A DNA stretch of 64,000 nt from Datisca glomerata (lineage: Eukaryota; Streptophyta; Magnoliopsida; Cucurbitales; Datiscaceae). This document shows, in pieces, positions 24,701-35,534 of the stretch. The stretch is from positions 1,787,779 through 1,851,778 of the forward strand of contig QANY01013423.1 in NCBI GenBank assembly GCA_003255025.1, written 5' to 3'. Numbering within the stretch: position 1 is the first letter of the stretch; each line of letters opens with the position of its first letter. The notes under the pieces were generated by a model that saw nothing but the letters and a program-made list of their open reading frames with translations, was not told the DNA's origin and did not search any database. The position numbers and the translations under genes were made by a program.

Positions 24701-25857
24701 CAGGACGGTTAAATTCAAGGTTCAAGGCATTAACGCTTTCCTGGAACTTACTTTTATAATCCATCTATGTCAGATGCCGGCACTGTGGCATCAGTGAGAA
24801 GTCTACACCGATGATGCGACGTGGACCTGACGGGTCAAGGACCCTCTGCAATGCTTGTGGACTCATGTGGGCAAATAAGGTACAAATTAGGGCCTAGTAC
24901 AATCTCATATAAAGTTTTCTTTTCCCCTTGAAAAGAATGACGGTCCATGGGGAAAGGGTGGTATGATATTAGTTAATTGAACTGGTGAATTTGTTTGCTA
25001 TTGGTTCCATAGAAGTAGTAGGTTTTATTAACTACGGTAATTTCCACATATGATTAAATAATTTCTTGAACTTAAGTCCGCCACATAGTTCAAATGTTGA
25101 CTTATGTGGTTGAAGACATAGTGGTGGTAAAATGGACTACAAAAGCTGGTATTTGCAATTGTTGATGGGGAAAAGAATTTGAAATGCCTGTGCACGTTTT
25201 GTGGGTAGTGTCATTCGTTTTTCACAAACGTTAGACAATATATTAGAAGAAGAATCTTACATCCAAGGAGGAGGTCAATGAAATCAGGCCTCCTTAGTTT
25301 TTTGAGGTAGCAAACTTGGCGAGATTGTGTGCATGATTGTTTAAAGATCATGCAAAGTATTATTGAATAACTGCATATTGAACATCGATGCAATGGTTGT
25401 CCTGCATAGTGCTTTTTCAAACAAATGATCAACTTCAGGACCTGATTTCTTGACTTCTGACATTGGCATACTCTTTATCATTTGGATTTTCGTCCATATT
25501 TTTATTGCAAAGTTTTAACCATGAAGGGATGCGGATCATAGTGCTTCAACTGTGAGGAAAACAATTTGATATAACTTTCTGTATATTTTCTTTTGGCACG
25601 TGACTCAATGAAACACAGGGAACTTTGAGGGATCTCTCCAAAGCAGTGCCTCAAGGGGGACAGAATCCTTCTGTAAATAGGATTGAGGTAAGCAGTTGGT
25701 GTATATATTTGGACATGGTTCTTTCCACTTTGTCTATGATATTATCTTCTCTTTTTGGTCTCTCAACGTTAACTGTCTATGATATTTGCAGAACGGAAAA
25801 TCTAAGCCTGACCAAACGGCTCATGGAATTGCAGCAGATCAAAATGGCTCCACCTGA
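21739..25857 (+). CDS. GATA24: GATA transcription factor with TIFY and CCT domains (GATA24/ZML1-like)
   Basis: Seven coding exons give an uninterrupted 299-residue protein: 21739-22047, 22931-23014, 23098-23231, 24264-24395, 24774-24879, 25619-25687, 25792-25857. All introns are GT-AG and all phases agree. Residues 1-83 are rich in His, Gly, Asp and Glu. The TIFY domain starts at residue 84 ([20 protein letters not shown], so TLSF in place of TIFY) and runs into exon 2. The CCT domain (about 145-187, [20 protein letters not shown]) is in exons 3-4. A C-X2-C-X20-C-X2-C GATA finger uses Cys221, 224, 245 and 248. This domain order defines the ZIM/ZML subgroup: nuclear DNA-binding regulators, in Arabidopsis GATA24, 25 and 28. 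GATA24 is preferred over GATA28 because of the nearby BBX32-like gene. No defects were seen. Confidence 0.93.
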
Positions 25858-26243
25858 TAATAACCGTTTTGGTTCTGGCTGCCATCAGTAGAGGGATTTG
25901 GATAATGAGTTTTTGGAGTATTCGTCTTGGTGAGTTGGTTGATTGTGCGGTAAGTTAAGTTTAAGAGTGATGAAACCTGCAATTGAAGGTCTATACTGTA
26001 ATATTGGGTTTTAGTTCCCTTTCATTTTCTCTCTGACAGATGAGACGACAATTTTCGTTGAGTAGTTTTTACGAGTCACTCCTAAAATTGTAATACCATT
26101 TCATTGACATTTAAAGTATGAAAATCTAAGATATTAACTTCATATATTTAGTAATTCCCCTTGTCCTGAAAATTTGTCTCTCCCTCTCCCTCTCCCTCTC
26201 CCGGCCCCTCCCCCTCTCCCGGCCCCTCCCCCTCTCCTTCGCN
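25858..26243 (+). other. 3' untranslated region, then CT-rich low complexity
   Basis: AT-rich transcript tail after the stop codon. From 26178 to 26240 it is a run of CCCTCT and GGCCCCTCC repeats, ending in an ambiguous base N at 26243. I see no single convincing poly(A) signal. Confidence 0.5.
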
Positions 26244-26394
26244 TCATGCCGTTTGCTTCATTTGATTTATTTTGAACGAGACAATTTTCACGCAGTTAAT
26301 CATACATGACCCCTCTCCCTCTCTCTCTCATGCCGTTAGCTTCATTTGATTTATTTTGAACGAGACAATTTTCACGCAGTTAATCATACATGAC
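26244..26394. repeat. Tandem duplication next to an ambiguous base
   Basis: A 67-bp segment starting TCATGCCGTT (26244-26310) is repeated at 26328-26394, a period of 84 bp, with one difference (T/A) noticed. The copies are separated by CT-rich DNA, and the first directly follows the N at 26243. It is either a recent duplication or an assembly artefact at a low-complexity run. Confidence 0.8.
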
Positions 26395-27562
26395 ATAGTA
26401 TCAAGTTTTCATTCATTCTTCTGTTAAAAAATCACTTTCATTTGTTGTGTTAGACTAACTGTACAAATTCGGTAGTGACAGGTGATGTAATGGTGGATAC
26501 GTCACTGGAACTGTCCTAAACTCCTAACTAGTAACTAGGTCAGTGCCATAGAAAAATGGGTCTGGACCTCCTTAAGTTGAGACCGTAAGAAGTTTTGTTT
26601 GTGTAGTCTGAGCTCTCCGTTTTTAAAATCGATGATCTAGATCTCTCTGTTTTTATTTTTATTTTTTTCTTGTTTTTTTGTTTTTTTTTCTCTCCTATTC
26701 GAACAGGAGAAGGAGAGGATCTATATTCTAGAAAAATCTCCATTTGTTAGCTTTTATAATTCATTATCTAAAAATTGGAAAACTGTCTTCGAAGTTGAAT
26801 TACGGTTCTAGTGATTTGCCAATATTAATGACAAATAAACTAATCTATTTATGGCAGTTTTATCAAATATATGATATGTAGTGAAAACCTTCTCCTAGTT
26901 TACATAACCTAATATCATACTAACTACATTTTATATTTAATGCATTACCTCTAATTTCAAGCTCCAATCTAACAGATCTACATTAGCTTTATGGTTGGAG
27001 ACTTTTGGAGTCTTTCGTCTTTCAATAATTGGAAATATATTGATATATTCGATTCCTATGCGTGAAGATATATATAATTATAAACTTTATAAATTATAGG
27101 GAGAACTGTTAAAAAGATCCCATTTATAGTTCAAGTTTCAAAAATATCGAGAAAACCTTTTTATCGTAAAAATGGCCGAAATTCAGTAAATAAATTATTT
27201 ACCATAGTGTAATTTTAGTAAATAAACTATTTACTATGGTCATATTTCGACATTTTTGCAAATAAAAAAACTTTCTGACATTTTTGCAACTCCACCCCGA
27301 AACCTGTCTTTTCCTACTATTTTTCATAAATTTATGATGAATGTAATTTGATTGTTTTGTAATTACATTCTCTACACAGATTTATTGAATGATTTAGTTC
27401 ATGCATTTAAATATTTTTACAATTAATACCCGAATAACATAAAATCCGATGGTTTTGAAACATTTAACAGTAAAAAAAAAGGTTTCTTGTCCCTCCCACA
27501 ATCATTTAATAAAAAAAATTATTGATTTTTTTAATTACGGATATAGGCTATAAATTACATTC
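26395..27562. other. AT-rich spacer with short repeats
   Basis: No gene. A T-rich run lies at 26640-26690. A short tandem pair built on AGTAAATAAA(T/C)TATTTAC lies at 27180-27240. The block 26545-26760 (T-rich plus CTCCTATTCGAACAGGAG) looks like decayed transposon DNA, but I cannot name the family. Confidence 0.4.
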
Positions 27563-27567
27563 TCGAC

Positions 27568-27916
27568 TAATGAAACTCGATCAATCGATATTCGAATATG
27601 TAACTCACGGTGTTAGGAAACACTATTCTTAACTCGCGGTGATAAGAGACACAAAGGATTTCCTTAGAAAAATACTTTATTAACCATTCACCGAACAATA
27701 GTACTCCATTATATATCCGGCTAAACAAAAGATCTACTACACAAGCACTAACCGAAAATTACATCAATCAATCACCAACTAGCTGAAAACTACCATAACC
27801 TCCCCAAACAACCCAACTAAAGATTAGCTACTAATTAACCACATAGTCATTTAATCGCACGTTACTATACTTGATGATTACCATGCCGAAGCATATCATT
27901 ATCGTCCGATCCATCA
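27568..27916 (-). repeat. Reina-type 3' LTR, antisense
   Basis: 349 bp. On the minus strand it starts TGATGGATCGGACG at 27916, preceded by a purine-rich stretch, and ends near 27568, where the terminal CA has become TA. It corresponds along its full length to 34423-34771 and, in the opposite orientation, to 28968-29317 and 30703-31050. Confidence 0.85.
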
Positions 27917-28720
27917 ATACTCTCCATGGGAAAATGAATCTTGTCCTCAAGGTTCAAATCCGAAAATCGTTCATAGTACTTAAATCGGCTCTCACGTTGC
28001 GTCTTCTTGGGGTAATTCCCACCATTGAACCAATGCTTCCCGAACACGTGTACCACGTTGTTGGACCCAACGAAAACTGAGCACCAATGCGGGTTCTAGA
28101 ACCATACGCCCGTCTTCATCTATGGATGAGTAGAAGGATGAATTAGGGCATGAGATCCCACTCGACGTTTCAACAAAGACACATGAAAAACCGGATGTAC
28201 CTTCGAACCTTCGGGTAGCTCCAATTTGTAGGCAACTTCTCCTATTCATTCCATCACTTTATACGGACCATAATACCGCGCCGCAAGTTTTTGAAAGGCA
28301 CGCTTAAACATCGATTGTTGTTGATACGGTTGGAGCTTTAAAAATATCTAATCTCCTTCTTAAAAATATTTGGGCCTATGTCCCTTATTGGTGAATTGCT
28401 TCATTTGATTCTGAGCATGATGAAGATTATCCTTAAGATCGCACAAAATATCACTACGAGACCGAAGAATTCAGTCAACTTCTTCAACCTGAGAACTTCC
28501 CGCACTATACTCAACCAATCTGGGCGAAGATCGACCATAAAGTGCTTCGAACAGTGTCATATCAGTCGAACGATGATACACAGTATTATACCAATATTCC
28601 GCCCAAGCCAGGAAAGACTCTCATTTCTTCGTAAATATTGTTCTTAACAACGATTCACCACTTCCGTTTGTCCATCGGTCTCTAGATGATAAGAGGGAAC
28701 TATATTTAATTTGTGTACCT
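27917..28720 (-). pseudogene. Integrase C-terminus and chromodomain remnant
   Basis: The minus strand carries the end of pol. Recognisable are QWWELPQEDAT (about 28015, in a neighbouring frame) and RFSDLNLEDKI just before the 3' LTR, the C-terminal edge of a chromovirus chromodomain. Such chromodomains tether integrase to modified histones. The region between integrase core and chromodomain is degraded by frameshifts. Confidence 0.65.
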
Positions 28721-28739
28721 TGAAGATGAAAAGTTCCTT

Positions 28740-28967
28740 CCAAAATATGCTCAAGAAAACCTGATCACGATCACCATAATGCTTTTCGGAACTCCATGTA
28801 GCCAAACAATATGACTAATAAAAAGCCCAGCAATCGTCTTGGCTGAATATGAGTGAATTAGAGAAATAAGATGTGCATACTTACTCAACCAATCTACCAC
28901 AACAAGAACCGTATTTTTTCCCCCGAATAAAGGCAGCCCATCGATGAAGTCCATCAAAATATCTGCT
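28740..28967 (-). pseudogene. Integrase catalytic core start, interrupted
   Basis: On the minus strand from 28967: ADILMDFIDGLP, then GKNTVLVVVDWLSKYAHLI, then GLFISHIVWLHGVPKSI. This is the start of the gypsy integrase core with the first catalytic Asp (MDFIDGLP). The preceding zinc-binding part lies at 31051-31280, on the other side of the nested element. Confidence 0.8.
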
Positions 28968-29317
28968 TGATCATCAGACGATATTGATATGCTTCGACGC
29001 GATACTCGAGTCAAGATAGTAACGTACGATTAAATGACTATGTGGTTAATTAGTAGTTAAATTATTAATTGGGTTGTTTGGGGAAGTTAATTAGTTTCGG
29101 CTAATTGATGATTGATTGATGTAATTGGACGGTTTTGATGTATTGTGGATCTTTTGTTTAGCCTGTTATATAATGCAGTGTTTTGGTTAGTTGAATGGTT
29201 AATGAATGAAGTATTTTCTAAGGAAAACCCTTGCATCTCCTAACATCGTAAGTTAAGAACAATGTAACCTAACACTGTGAGTTGAGAATTCAATCCTCGA
29301 TCCATCGAGTTTCATCA
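28968..29317 (+). repeat. 5' LTR and primer site of the nested derivative
   Basis: 350 bp from TGATCATCAGACG to GAGTTTCATCA. It is followed by TTGATATTAGAGC (29319-29331), a tRNA-Met primer site with two transitions. Confidence 0.85.
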
Positions 29318-29343
29318 GTTGATATTAGAGCAGCTGCTGCGTC

Positions 29344-29960
29344 ATGATGAATTGTGAATTGCTCGACCAGATTGAAGGGGTGGTAGACGAGATTCACGAG
29401 AGTCTTCCTACGCTCATTGAATTATCAACATCGAATCAAGAATCAATTCGACAACTTGTCAGCCTAGTTCAGGACAACACTGTCAAAAACAAAGGAAAGA
29501 AACGACATGACACGTCAGAATCGAATAGTTTATCTTCAGATGCCTGATCGGTTTCTTCAGCAAGAAATGTGAAGAATCCAGTGAGTGAGATGTCTTAAGA
29601 TGAAAGTAGCAACATGTCGAGTAGTGGACATTCTAAGAAGTCCAAGAAGCGAATGTCGCGGCTCAGAATGGATTTTCCAAAACTTTCCGGTGCAGATATG
29701 ATATTATGGTTAGACTGGGCGTGACAATATTTTTCAATCCAAGAAATAAAGCAAAGGAGGGCTCAAAACCTTTGCTTTAACTGTCATGGAAAAATTATTT
29801 ATGGCCATCAATGTCAAGTGGCTCAAGCGGTGTTGATCGATGCGATGGGTGAGGATGAAAAGACTGACCAAGAAGAGTGGCCGATGGAGTATGTTGATAG
29901 GGAGACGTCTCCGAAAACTGCAAAGGGAAATGCATCTGTTGCTAATTCATTGTCTGAATG
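29344..29960 (+). pseudogene. Shortened gag of the nested derivative
   Basis: The N-terminal frame 29344-29547 (MMNCELLDQIEGVVDEIHES) and a continuation with RMSRLRMDFPKLSGADMI (about 29650-29700) match the start of Reina gags. The sequence then jumps from QYFSIQE to IKQRRAQNLCFNC (about 29740-29800), deleting the central capsid but keeping the zinc knuckle (CFNCHGKIIYGHQC). The same knuckle block exists in the outer element near 33430. Stops are present. Homology to the outer element fades after the DEKTDQEE stretch (about 29860-29880), where captured DNA probably begins. Confidence 0.75.
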
Positions 29961-29979
29961 AAAATAAGACATGGGTATT

Positions 29980-30530
29980 CAAAAGATCCATAGACTGAAA
30001 ATTTTAAAGCTAAGGAGGAAAGTAGTAGTGGTCCTTATAAAGAGGAAGAAGAAGCACACTATTGTGATGATCGGATTGCCAATTCAGTAACCAAAACAAG
30101 GGGTAGATTGTGTAACACAAGATACTCCATTATCAAGAGTTTAAGCCATCAAAATATACAACTTTCAATTGAGAAAGGAATTCGAGCTACTCAAGTCATG
30201 AACAAAATCATTTCGGAGGAAGCCTTCCTTAATTCTACTAAAGTAATTCTAATATTTAGTGTCAATATGAGTGGCTTCTTCCAAGGGTATGCCCAAATGA
30301 TGTCATATGTCGGATGGATGTGTGATGATGTCTGGAGTAAAGGAACTGGTAAAAGTAATCCTTAGGGCCACAATTTGAAGGTAAAGTGGTTGTGGCTAAA
30401 TGTCTTTCCCTTCCAAAAGACTCTTCATCTAAAGATCCCATTCAATGATTACAAACCTGTGAAAATTAGTCGAGGCAGTCTTGAATTATCTCAAGATATT
30501 AAAGAAGCTCTTTGCAATCTTCTTGATGCG
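29980..30530 (+). pseudogene. Captured YTH-domain segment (YTHDC-type m6A reader), broken
   Basis: From 30117 one frame spans essentially a whole YTH domain: TRYSIIKSLSHQNIQLSIEK at the start, then KVILIFSVNMSGFFQGYAQM, VGW, then after one stop VKWLWLN, FQKTLHLK, NDYKPVKIS and a closing LLD. This order and wording are those of plant YTHDC-type proteins (the At4g11970 group). Upstream residues (29997-30116, KEESSSGPYKEEEEAH and similar) are probably the same gene. There is one stop at 30363-30365 where the family has Trp. The first aromatic-cage Trp (GIWATQ) is Arg here (30183); the second (VGW, 30315) is kept. No intron interrupts the domain, which suggests capture from mRNA. As it stands it cannot encode a full reader. 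Confidence 0.85.
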
Positions 30531-30599
30531 ACATGTGATTTTAAAGGCCCACTTACTCAGTTGTTAAAGAAAATGAGATTTATTTGGGTTGGAGGTGGC

Positions 30600-30702
30600 A
30601 GGATTTGCCTAGAAGACACGACTTGGGAGCCTATTCCGGTTCTACGTCAACGTTTTTCAGATTTGAACCTTGAGGACAAGGTTCCTTTCCAGCGGGGAGT
30701 AT
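30600..30702 (+). pseudogene. Chromodomain tail and polypurine tract of the nested derivative
   Basis: LEDTTWEPIPVLRQRFSDL followed by NLEDKV is the end of a Reina chromodomain and matches the outer element's tail. It is joined to the YTH segment by a short stretch (30530-30600) that appears frameshifted. AGCGGGGAGTAT precedes the 3' LTR. Confidence 0.75.
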
Positions 30703-31050
30703 TGATGGATCAGACAGTATTGATATACTTCGGCACGATAATCGAGTCAATATAGTAACGTACGATTAAACGACTATGTGGTTAATTAGTAGTCAAATCA
30801 TTAGTTGGTTGTTTGGGGAAGTTAATTAGTTTTGACTAATTGATGATTGATTGGTATAATCGGATGATTTTGATGTATTGTGGATCTTTTGTTTAGCTTG
30901 CTATATAACACAGTGCTTTGGTTCGTTGAATGGTTAATGAATGAAGTATTTTCTAAGAAAAATTCTTGTTTCTCTTAACACCGTGAGTTAAGAACAATTT
31001 CCTAACACTGTGAGTTAAGAATTCGATCCTTGATTCATCGAGTTTCATCA
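30703..31050 (+). repeat. 3' LTR of the nested derivative
   Basis: 348 bp from TGATGGATCAGACAG to GAGTTTCATCA. It is followed by CCGCC, the target duplication, and then the interrupted integrase. Confidence 0.85.
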
Positions 31051-31420
31051 CCGCCCAAATTTGTGTTGGAACGAGCAACGGGTTGAGTAATCCTGCAGGT
31101 GATTGAGCAACATACTTATTTTTCTGGCATATTTTACATTGATCAATGAATTTCTTAACGTCACGACGTGTGCTCGACCAAACAAAAGATAGCCTAAGCC
31201 TCCGATACGTACGTAATTCACCTGAATGCCCCCAATTACTGAATCATGGCACTCATGTATCAAGTCTTTCCTTATTCCTTCATCGTTCGAAACTAGAGCA
31301 CAATCTTCTTGAAAAATACATCATCCCCGAATTTTTCTTTCAAGGTTATCCCGATCGCCATTCTTTATTTCAAGAATCAGCTTACTAAGTGTAGGATTAG
31401 CAGCGGTAGCTTCCTTCAAT
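31051..31420 (-). pseudogene. Integrase zinc-binding domain, antisense
   Basis: Minus-strand remnants of the HHCC domain: HECHDSVIGG near 31250, then CKICQKN-like and SPAGLLNPLLVPTQIWA (31051-31120, frames shifted). Together with 28740-28967 it restores the expected gypsy order and proves the nested element's insertion point. Confidence 0.75.
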
Positions 31421-32720
31421 AGTTCCCATCCCATAAAGACCGGTTTAGAAATCACGATTAATTCAGCCGAATCTTCCCTTCGGGAAAAAACGTCTGCCTC
31501 ATGGTTCTCACGCCTGGGTCGATACGCAATCTCATAATCAAACCCAATCAACTTAGAAAGCCATATTTGTTGTTCCGGTGTATTATCCGTTGCTCCCAAA
31601 GATATCAAAGACTCCGCTAATCAGTGCAAATACGAAATCTTTTACCGAGCAAATAATGGCGCCATTGTTTTACTACTTGCAAAATGGCCAACATCTCCTT
31701 AGCATATATCGACCATTCTTTCTTAGTTGGCTCAAGAGTCTTACTAAGATAGGTGATAGGTCATCCTTTCTGCTGTAAAATAGCACCAATCCCAAAACCC
31801 GATGCATCAGTTTCAATCATGAACGTATCAGAAAAATTTGGTAATGTAAGACTTGTGTAGTAGTCATCGCTTACTTTAATTGTTGAAACGCACGATCGGC
31901 CTCCTCCGTCAACATAAATCTTCCTTTATTTAATAATTGAGTGAGAGGACGAGCGTTACTACCATAATGTCATACGAATTTCCGGTAATTACCGGTCAAT
32001 TTGAAGAATCCGCGTAGCGCCGTGACGCTTTGAGGTGTAAGCCATTGAACCATTGCCGTGATCTTTTACAGGTCTACCTTCACCCCATTTGATGTAATAA
32101 TGTGTCCCAAATACTCGACTTCTTTCTAGCTAAATTGACATTTGGATATATTTGATGTAAAATTGATTAGTGGCTAAAATGGTCAGAACCGTGCGTAGGT
32201 GATGAAGATGATCCTCCCAGGTTCGGCTGTAAATAAGAACATTGTCAAAAAATATGAAAAATAAAATGACGTAAATGAGGTCTCAAAATATCGTTCATGG
32301 CTACCTGAAACATTGACGGCGCGTTGCATAGACCAAACGACATGACCAAATATTCATAGTGGACGTTGTGAGTCTGAAATGCCGATTTGTGAACATCTTC
32401 AGGGTGTAGCTGAATCTTTTGGTAGCCCGCGTGAAGATAAAGCTTGGTAAAGAAGGTGGCACCAAAGAGTTCGTCAAGCATATCCTCAATCGTATGAATC
32501 AAAAATTGATCATTGATGGTCACTTCATTCAAAGCCCGATAGTTGGTGTAGAATCTCCAAGATCAATCTTTATTTTCCACCGAGAAGGCTGGCAATGAAA
32601 ATGGGCTCGTACTATGTCGAATTAATCATGTCTTTCGAATGTGAGCATAACGATCTCATCCTTTTGGAAATTCGCATAATGATATGGTGCAACGTTAACT
32701 GGCCGGCTTCATCTTTTAAT
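31421..32720 (-). pseudogene. Reverse transcriptase and RNase H of the outer Reina element
   Basis: On the minus strand: PSMINDQFLIHTIEDMLDEL-type and TKLYLHAGYQKIQL, then FGLCNAPSMFQ (32300-32530), the N-terminal half of gypsy RT. The FVDD-equivalent position is lost in a degraded stretch. RNase H follows (31900-31450), ending QQIWLSKLIGFDYEIAYRPR and DVFSRRED, the tether after RNase H. Several stops and frameshifts. Confidence 0.8.
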
Positions 32721-32974
32721 CAAATGTGATGATCAAAAGAACGAGACGATGGTAAAGTCGAAGGTACCTCCATAACTTTTTTGACTTCTTGAAGTAGTGT
32801 CGGCCACTCTTCTTGAATTCCCTCCATTGACATTCCAACTCCCGATATAGCAAATAATTCAGCTTCAGCCCGCCACTCGTGAAGTAAAGCATTTATCCCA
32901 ACAACAGACGAGACGAGAACCATACTTCCTTAGTCATGTGCTTGTAGTAAGAAATAATCGGTCCAAGATTCGCT

Positions 32975-33250
32975 AACCATTAAACCCCCAAAACGACATC
33001 CAATCCGGTAATGGGTAAAGAATAAAGGAAAGTAATAAACACGTGTCCTTGAATATTAAGCTTGACCCCATCATACCAGTTCCGACACCACATACGATCT
33101 TCGATAGCCACCTTAACTGTGAACGACATGATTGGTGTAACAACCAACTGTAATCTTCCCGCAACTTGTTCATTAACAAAATTATGGATCGATCCGTTAT
33201 CCACCAAAACGCTAACGGTCTGATTACACATCTTTGCCTCCATTCAGATA
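32975..33250 (-). pseudogene. Retropepsin-like protease of the outer Reina element
   Basis: On the minus strand: VSVLVDNGSIHNFV (family motif L-D-S/T-G; here DNG), then LPITGLDVVLGV, the C-terminal flap motif of gypsy proteases. The changed active-site triad (DNG) would be inactive. Confidence 0.8.
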
Positions 33251-33387
33251 GTCTATTTCCCTGCACCCCCAGCTATAGCATTCAGAGAGATTTCCGACTC
33301 TGATTCATTTGATTCACTTTCTTGATTGATCATTTCCTCTTCTTGGTCATTCTTTTCATCATCACCCATTGCATTGATCAACATTGC

Positions 33388-34340
33388 TTAAGTCACTTGA
33401 CATTGATGGCTAGGGACATACTTTTCATCACAATTAAAATAAAGATTTTGAGCCCGCCTCTGCTTCATTTCTTCGAATAAAAGGCTCTTAATCGTACCGG
33501 ATGGAGATGGTTTTGCCGATAAACTGATCCTCGAACTGTATTTTGTCGACACACCGATCCCTGAATTATAACCCAGTTTACTAGGAATCCTCATGGAACT
33601 AGTGTTGCTGCCCTTACGTGCATGTACTAACTTCTCATTTTGTCGTCATGCTAAATGAATTGCCTAAGATAGCTTTTTTCGGCTGGAACATCATATCTTC
33701 TGAAGCAATGTCTTCTTTCAACCGCCTAAGAATGTCCCCATCAATGCTTCAGTTGACCACCATTTTGCTTGGTTGGACAATCTCTCAAAATCACGTAGAT
33801 AATCATCGAATGATCCTCCTTGGCAAATCTTGGATAAAGACTCATCAACATTCTCGAAACTAGTCGGTCCGAATCTTTTGAGTAGCTTTTTCTCAAACAC
33901 CTTCCAAGTGACATCTTTTTCTGATTCTTACCCAGCCATTGCCACCACCGATTAGCATCTCCCTTCAAACGGAACGAATCCAACTGAACCTTTCATCGTC
34001 CTTGAATCTCTTGATAAAAAAATATTATCGCGCCCGGTCTAACCATACAAACGGATCCGCGTCAGAAAATTTTGAAAAATCCATTTTGAGTCACGGCATT
34101 CGCATCTTGTACTTCTTAGAATAACCATTGCTTGACGTATTGCTACTTTCGTTTGAAGACATCTCACTCATTGGATTCTTGACGTTTCTTGCCGAAGAAA
34201 TTGATCGGGCATCGGAAGAAGAACTCTTCGACTTTGACGTGTCGTGCCGTTTCTCGCCTTTCTTTTTTACAGCGTTATCCCAAGTTGGGCTAACAAGTTA
34301 CCGAATGGATTCTCGGTTCGATGTGATAACTCAATGAAAG
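33388..34340 (-). pseudogene. Gag of the outer Reina element
   Basis: On the minus strand: start near 34170, a DPFVWLDRA block (34050), LDSFRLKGDANRWWQWL (about 33950-33985), a capsid stretch to 33720, and the knuckle QRRAQNLYFNCDEKYVPSHQC (33405-33470), where the first Cys of the CCHC is Tyr-shifted. It is broken by several stops. The gag is longer than that of the nested derivative, which lacks the capsid. Confidence 0.75.
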
Positions 34341-34422
34341 CTCGAAGACTCTAGCGAATCTCAATCTGGTTCAGTCGTTCATTCACGGTTCGTCACTCCA
34401 AAGTGTTGGCTCTAATACCAAT

Positions 34423-34771
34423 TGATAAAACTCGATCAATTGATATTTGAATTCCTATCTCACGGTGTTAGGAGACACTATTCTTAACTCACGTTGTTAA
34501 GAGACGCAAGAGATTTCCTTAGAAAAATACTTCATTAACCATTCACCAAACAATAGCATTGCATTATATAGCAAGCTAAACAAAAGATCTACTACACAAG
34601 CATCAACCGAAAATTACATCAACCAATCACCAACTAGCCAAAAACTACCATAACCTCCCCAAACAACCCAACTAAAGATTAACTACTAATTAACCACAGT
34701 CCTTTAATCGTACGTTATCATACTTGACCTGATTACCGCGCTGAAACATATCATTACCGTCTGATCCATCA
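34423..34771 (-). repeat. Reina-type 5' LTR, antisense, with primer site
   Basis: 349 bp. On the minus strand it starts TGATGGATCAGACGG at 34771 and ends TTTTATCA at 34423. The primer site TTGGTATTAGAGC (34409-34421) follows. Outer flank TCGGC pairs with TCGAC at 27563-27567. Confidence 0.85.
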
Positions 34772-34776
34772 TCGGC

Positions 34777-35534
34777 TCAATCAAAATATAATCTATGTGA
34801 TTTGTTACTTCAAAATATAAGTACATGAGAAATTTATTAGAAGATGTATAGCAGATCGAACGAAAAAAAATTGTAAATGGATAGAACATAGATGCTAAAA
34901 CTAGATGATTTTATGCCATAAGGGTATCGTTGCAAAAAAAAACTTATCCTCAGTCTCTTTTCTGCTACATGATACACCCAAATGAATTTGTTGTTTATAA
35001 GTTATAATCACATAGTACTCGGGGGGAATAAATAGGGAGGTAAATTCTACCTGCATATTTGGGTATCCGTGAATACCTTACCCAAATGGTGCACATATGA
35101 ATATTGTTAAACGGCGCTTTGGGGTGGGTATAAATATAGATTTTAAATAACCTCGTGAATTTGGGTAGGATTGCGGATATTAGAGAATCCCCTCTGTTCA
35201 CACGATCATATGCCTGGTTATATATATAAGTATGTTAGTGTATATGAATTAAAACACTCACACGCATATATTTTAATAACTTTGAAAGTTTGAAATATTA
35301 TTATTGAATTTTAAAGAACATGTGTTATAAATATTATAACATATAAAAATCATTATCCAAGTATACGTGGATATTTCATAACTGGAAATTTAGCCCTAAA
35401 TTAATAGATATTACGTTTTTTAACATTCAATGTGTCAGCTTACATACATCTCGAGTAACCCATTCTCGACAGTTTTAAGGCCACACTTCCTTACATTGGT
35501 CTAGTGCGTTTAAGAGTTATTAAACTCTTGTACT
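34777..35534. other. AT-rich spacer before a copia gag
   Basis: No gene. The 5' LTR of the downstream copia element would be expected here, but I find no match to its 3' LTR and no primer site. Confidence 0.4.

Larger units (their letters stand above)
28968..31050 (+). mobile_element. Non-autonomous Reina derivative carrying a YTH domain
   Basis: A 2,083-bp sense-strand element inserted in the integrase gene of the antisense Reina element, with target duplication CTGCT (28963-28967) / CCGCC (31051-31055), two C-to-T changes apart. The rejoined host reads IWA-ADILMD, as gypsy integrases do. LTRs are 28968-29317 and 30703-31050, the primer site is 29319-29331 (TTGATATTAGAGC) and a polypurine tract (GCGGGGAG) precedes the 3' LTR. 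The internal 1,385 bp holds gag pieces, a captured YTH-domain coding segment and the chromodomain tail. Protease, RT, RNase H and integrase are absent, so it must have been mobilised in trans. By hand I count about 27 differences over about 255 aligned LTR bases, mostly transitions. Confidence 0.85.
27568..34771 (-). mobile_element. Reina-type chromovirus (Ty3/gypsy), antisense
   Basis: A full-structure element on the minus strand: 5' LTR 34423-34771, primer site 34409-34421, gag, protease, RT, RNase H, integrase and C-terminal chromodomain remnants, and 3' LTR 27568-27916. Target duplication TCGAC (27563-27567) / TCGGC (34772-34776) differs by one transition. Without the nested insertion (28968-31050) it is about 5.1 kb. 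That size, the 349-bp LTRs and the FNCDEKYVPSHQC knuckle fit the Reina clade of chromoviruses. All frames are broken by stops. Confidence 0.85.
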
